Below, piece by piece: positions 63,530 to 64,000 of a DNA stretch of 64,000 bases. Each line of letters begins with the position of its first letter. Positions within the stretch are counted from its first letter, which is position 1. The notes beneath the pieces are model-generated. The model was not told where the DNA came from and did no database searches. It saw nothing but the letters and a program-made list of their open reading frames with translations. This DNA comes from Norana najaformis. Taxonomy: Eukaryota; Annelida; Clitellata; Crassiclitellata; Hormogastridae. The position numbers and the translations under genes are program-made. The DNA is taken from NCBI GenBank assembly GCA_964023275.1, contig OZ029927.1, positions 12,689,226 through 12,753,225 on the forward strand. Reading direction: 5' to 3'.

Positions 63530-63735
63530 GTATATATGTACATATATACTTACGTACATATGTATGTATGCATGTATGTAGGTAAGTATGTATGTGTATG
63601 TATGTATGTCTGTATGCATGCATGCATGTGTGTATGTATGTATGTGTACACGTGTGTATGTATCAAGACATAATATAGCGCCTTTTAAATGGTTTTAAAG
63701 TTGATTAAGAACAACATATTCATCTGCAAGCAAAT
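63530..63735 (+). repeat. (TATG) array ending at a retroposon tail motif
   Basis: TATG text to about 63662, then CAAGACATAATATAGCGCCT and AAGAACAACATATTCATCTG, which also follow the array at 32190. Confidence 0.88.
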
Positions 63736-64000
63736 AATGCTCAGCTAACTGGAAAAGTCACCACTAGCCTGCTCTCGCACACACGTACAGTCAGCGGAGT
63801 TTTCTAGAAGAGAAGCTACATTAATTTTACGATAGCAATATATTGTAAAAGTGAAAGAGCATTCGTTTAGAACCTCAAATGCAAGGTTTTTTATATTATA
63901 CACTTTTCTGTTTATTATGTTGTCTGTACTTCTGTTATAGTAGCTCCGCCATTGTCAGATAATGCCAGTCCCAAGACTTGTTTTAAGGAGGAGGAGGGCG

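Overview
The window is nuclear DNA of an animal, most likely a non-arthropod invertebrate. The evidence is small exons separated by kilobase introns, GT-AG splice sites, deuterostome/lophotrochozoan-style non-LTR retroposon debris, tRNA-derived SINEs and abundant tetranucleotide arrays. The exact phylum cannot be told from the sequence. Nearly all long open frames are translations of simple repeats and are not genes.

Two real genes were rebuilt exon by exon from splice sites, reading phase and protein family features. (1) An anosmin-1 (ANOS1/KAL1) orthologue lies on the minus strand between 43914 (start codon) and 2516. Nine exons give signal peptide, cysteine-rich domain, an intact 8-cysteine WAP domain and two fibronectin type III domains, 418 residues in all. 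Phases match at every junction. The downstream FnIII-3, FnIII-4 and C-terminal exons were not found and probably lie left of the window. (2) An outer-dynein-arm docking-complex coiled-coil gene of the ODAD1(CCDC114)/CCDC63/DC2 family lies on the plus strand, 46349-57245. It has nine exons, 555 residues and a stop codon, and is apparently complete or nearly so.

The two genes are head-to-head. About 2.4 kb separates the anosmin start codon from the first recognised ODAD exon. This gap holds a CpG-rich stretch, one LINE fragment, a run of six TGACGT motifs and a short tandem repeat. From 57.3 kb to the end there is no recognised gene, only LINE 3' ends, microsatellites and unique-looking DNA.

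Layout: 0.28-1.66 kb, 59-bp minisatellite with a 413-bp higher-order period; 2.5-43.9 kb, anosmin gene with introns full of repeats; 42.3-43.4 kb, polypyrimidine tandem tract in its first intron; 44-46.3 kb, divergent intergenic region; 46.3-57.2 kb, ODAD-family gene; 57.3-64 kb, repeat-rich intergenic DNA.

Mobile DNA: three families of 5'-truncated CR1/L2-like LINE ends (tails ATT, ATTAC and CGATTA repeats) and three families of tRNA-derived SINEs with A and B boxes. The most interesting signals are where this debris touches the genes. Exon 5 of the ODAD gene sits between inverted SINEs that share its splice acceptor. The exon 8 acceptor is built next to a LINE tail with a SINE nested in it. 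A broken copy of exon 2 lies in the last intron. Tetranucleotide arrays lie within about 10-50 nt of several splice sites.
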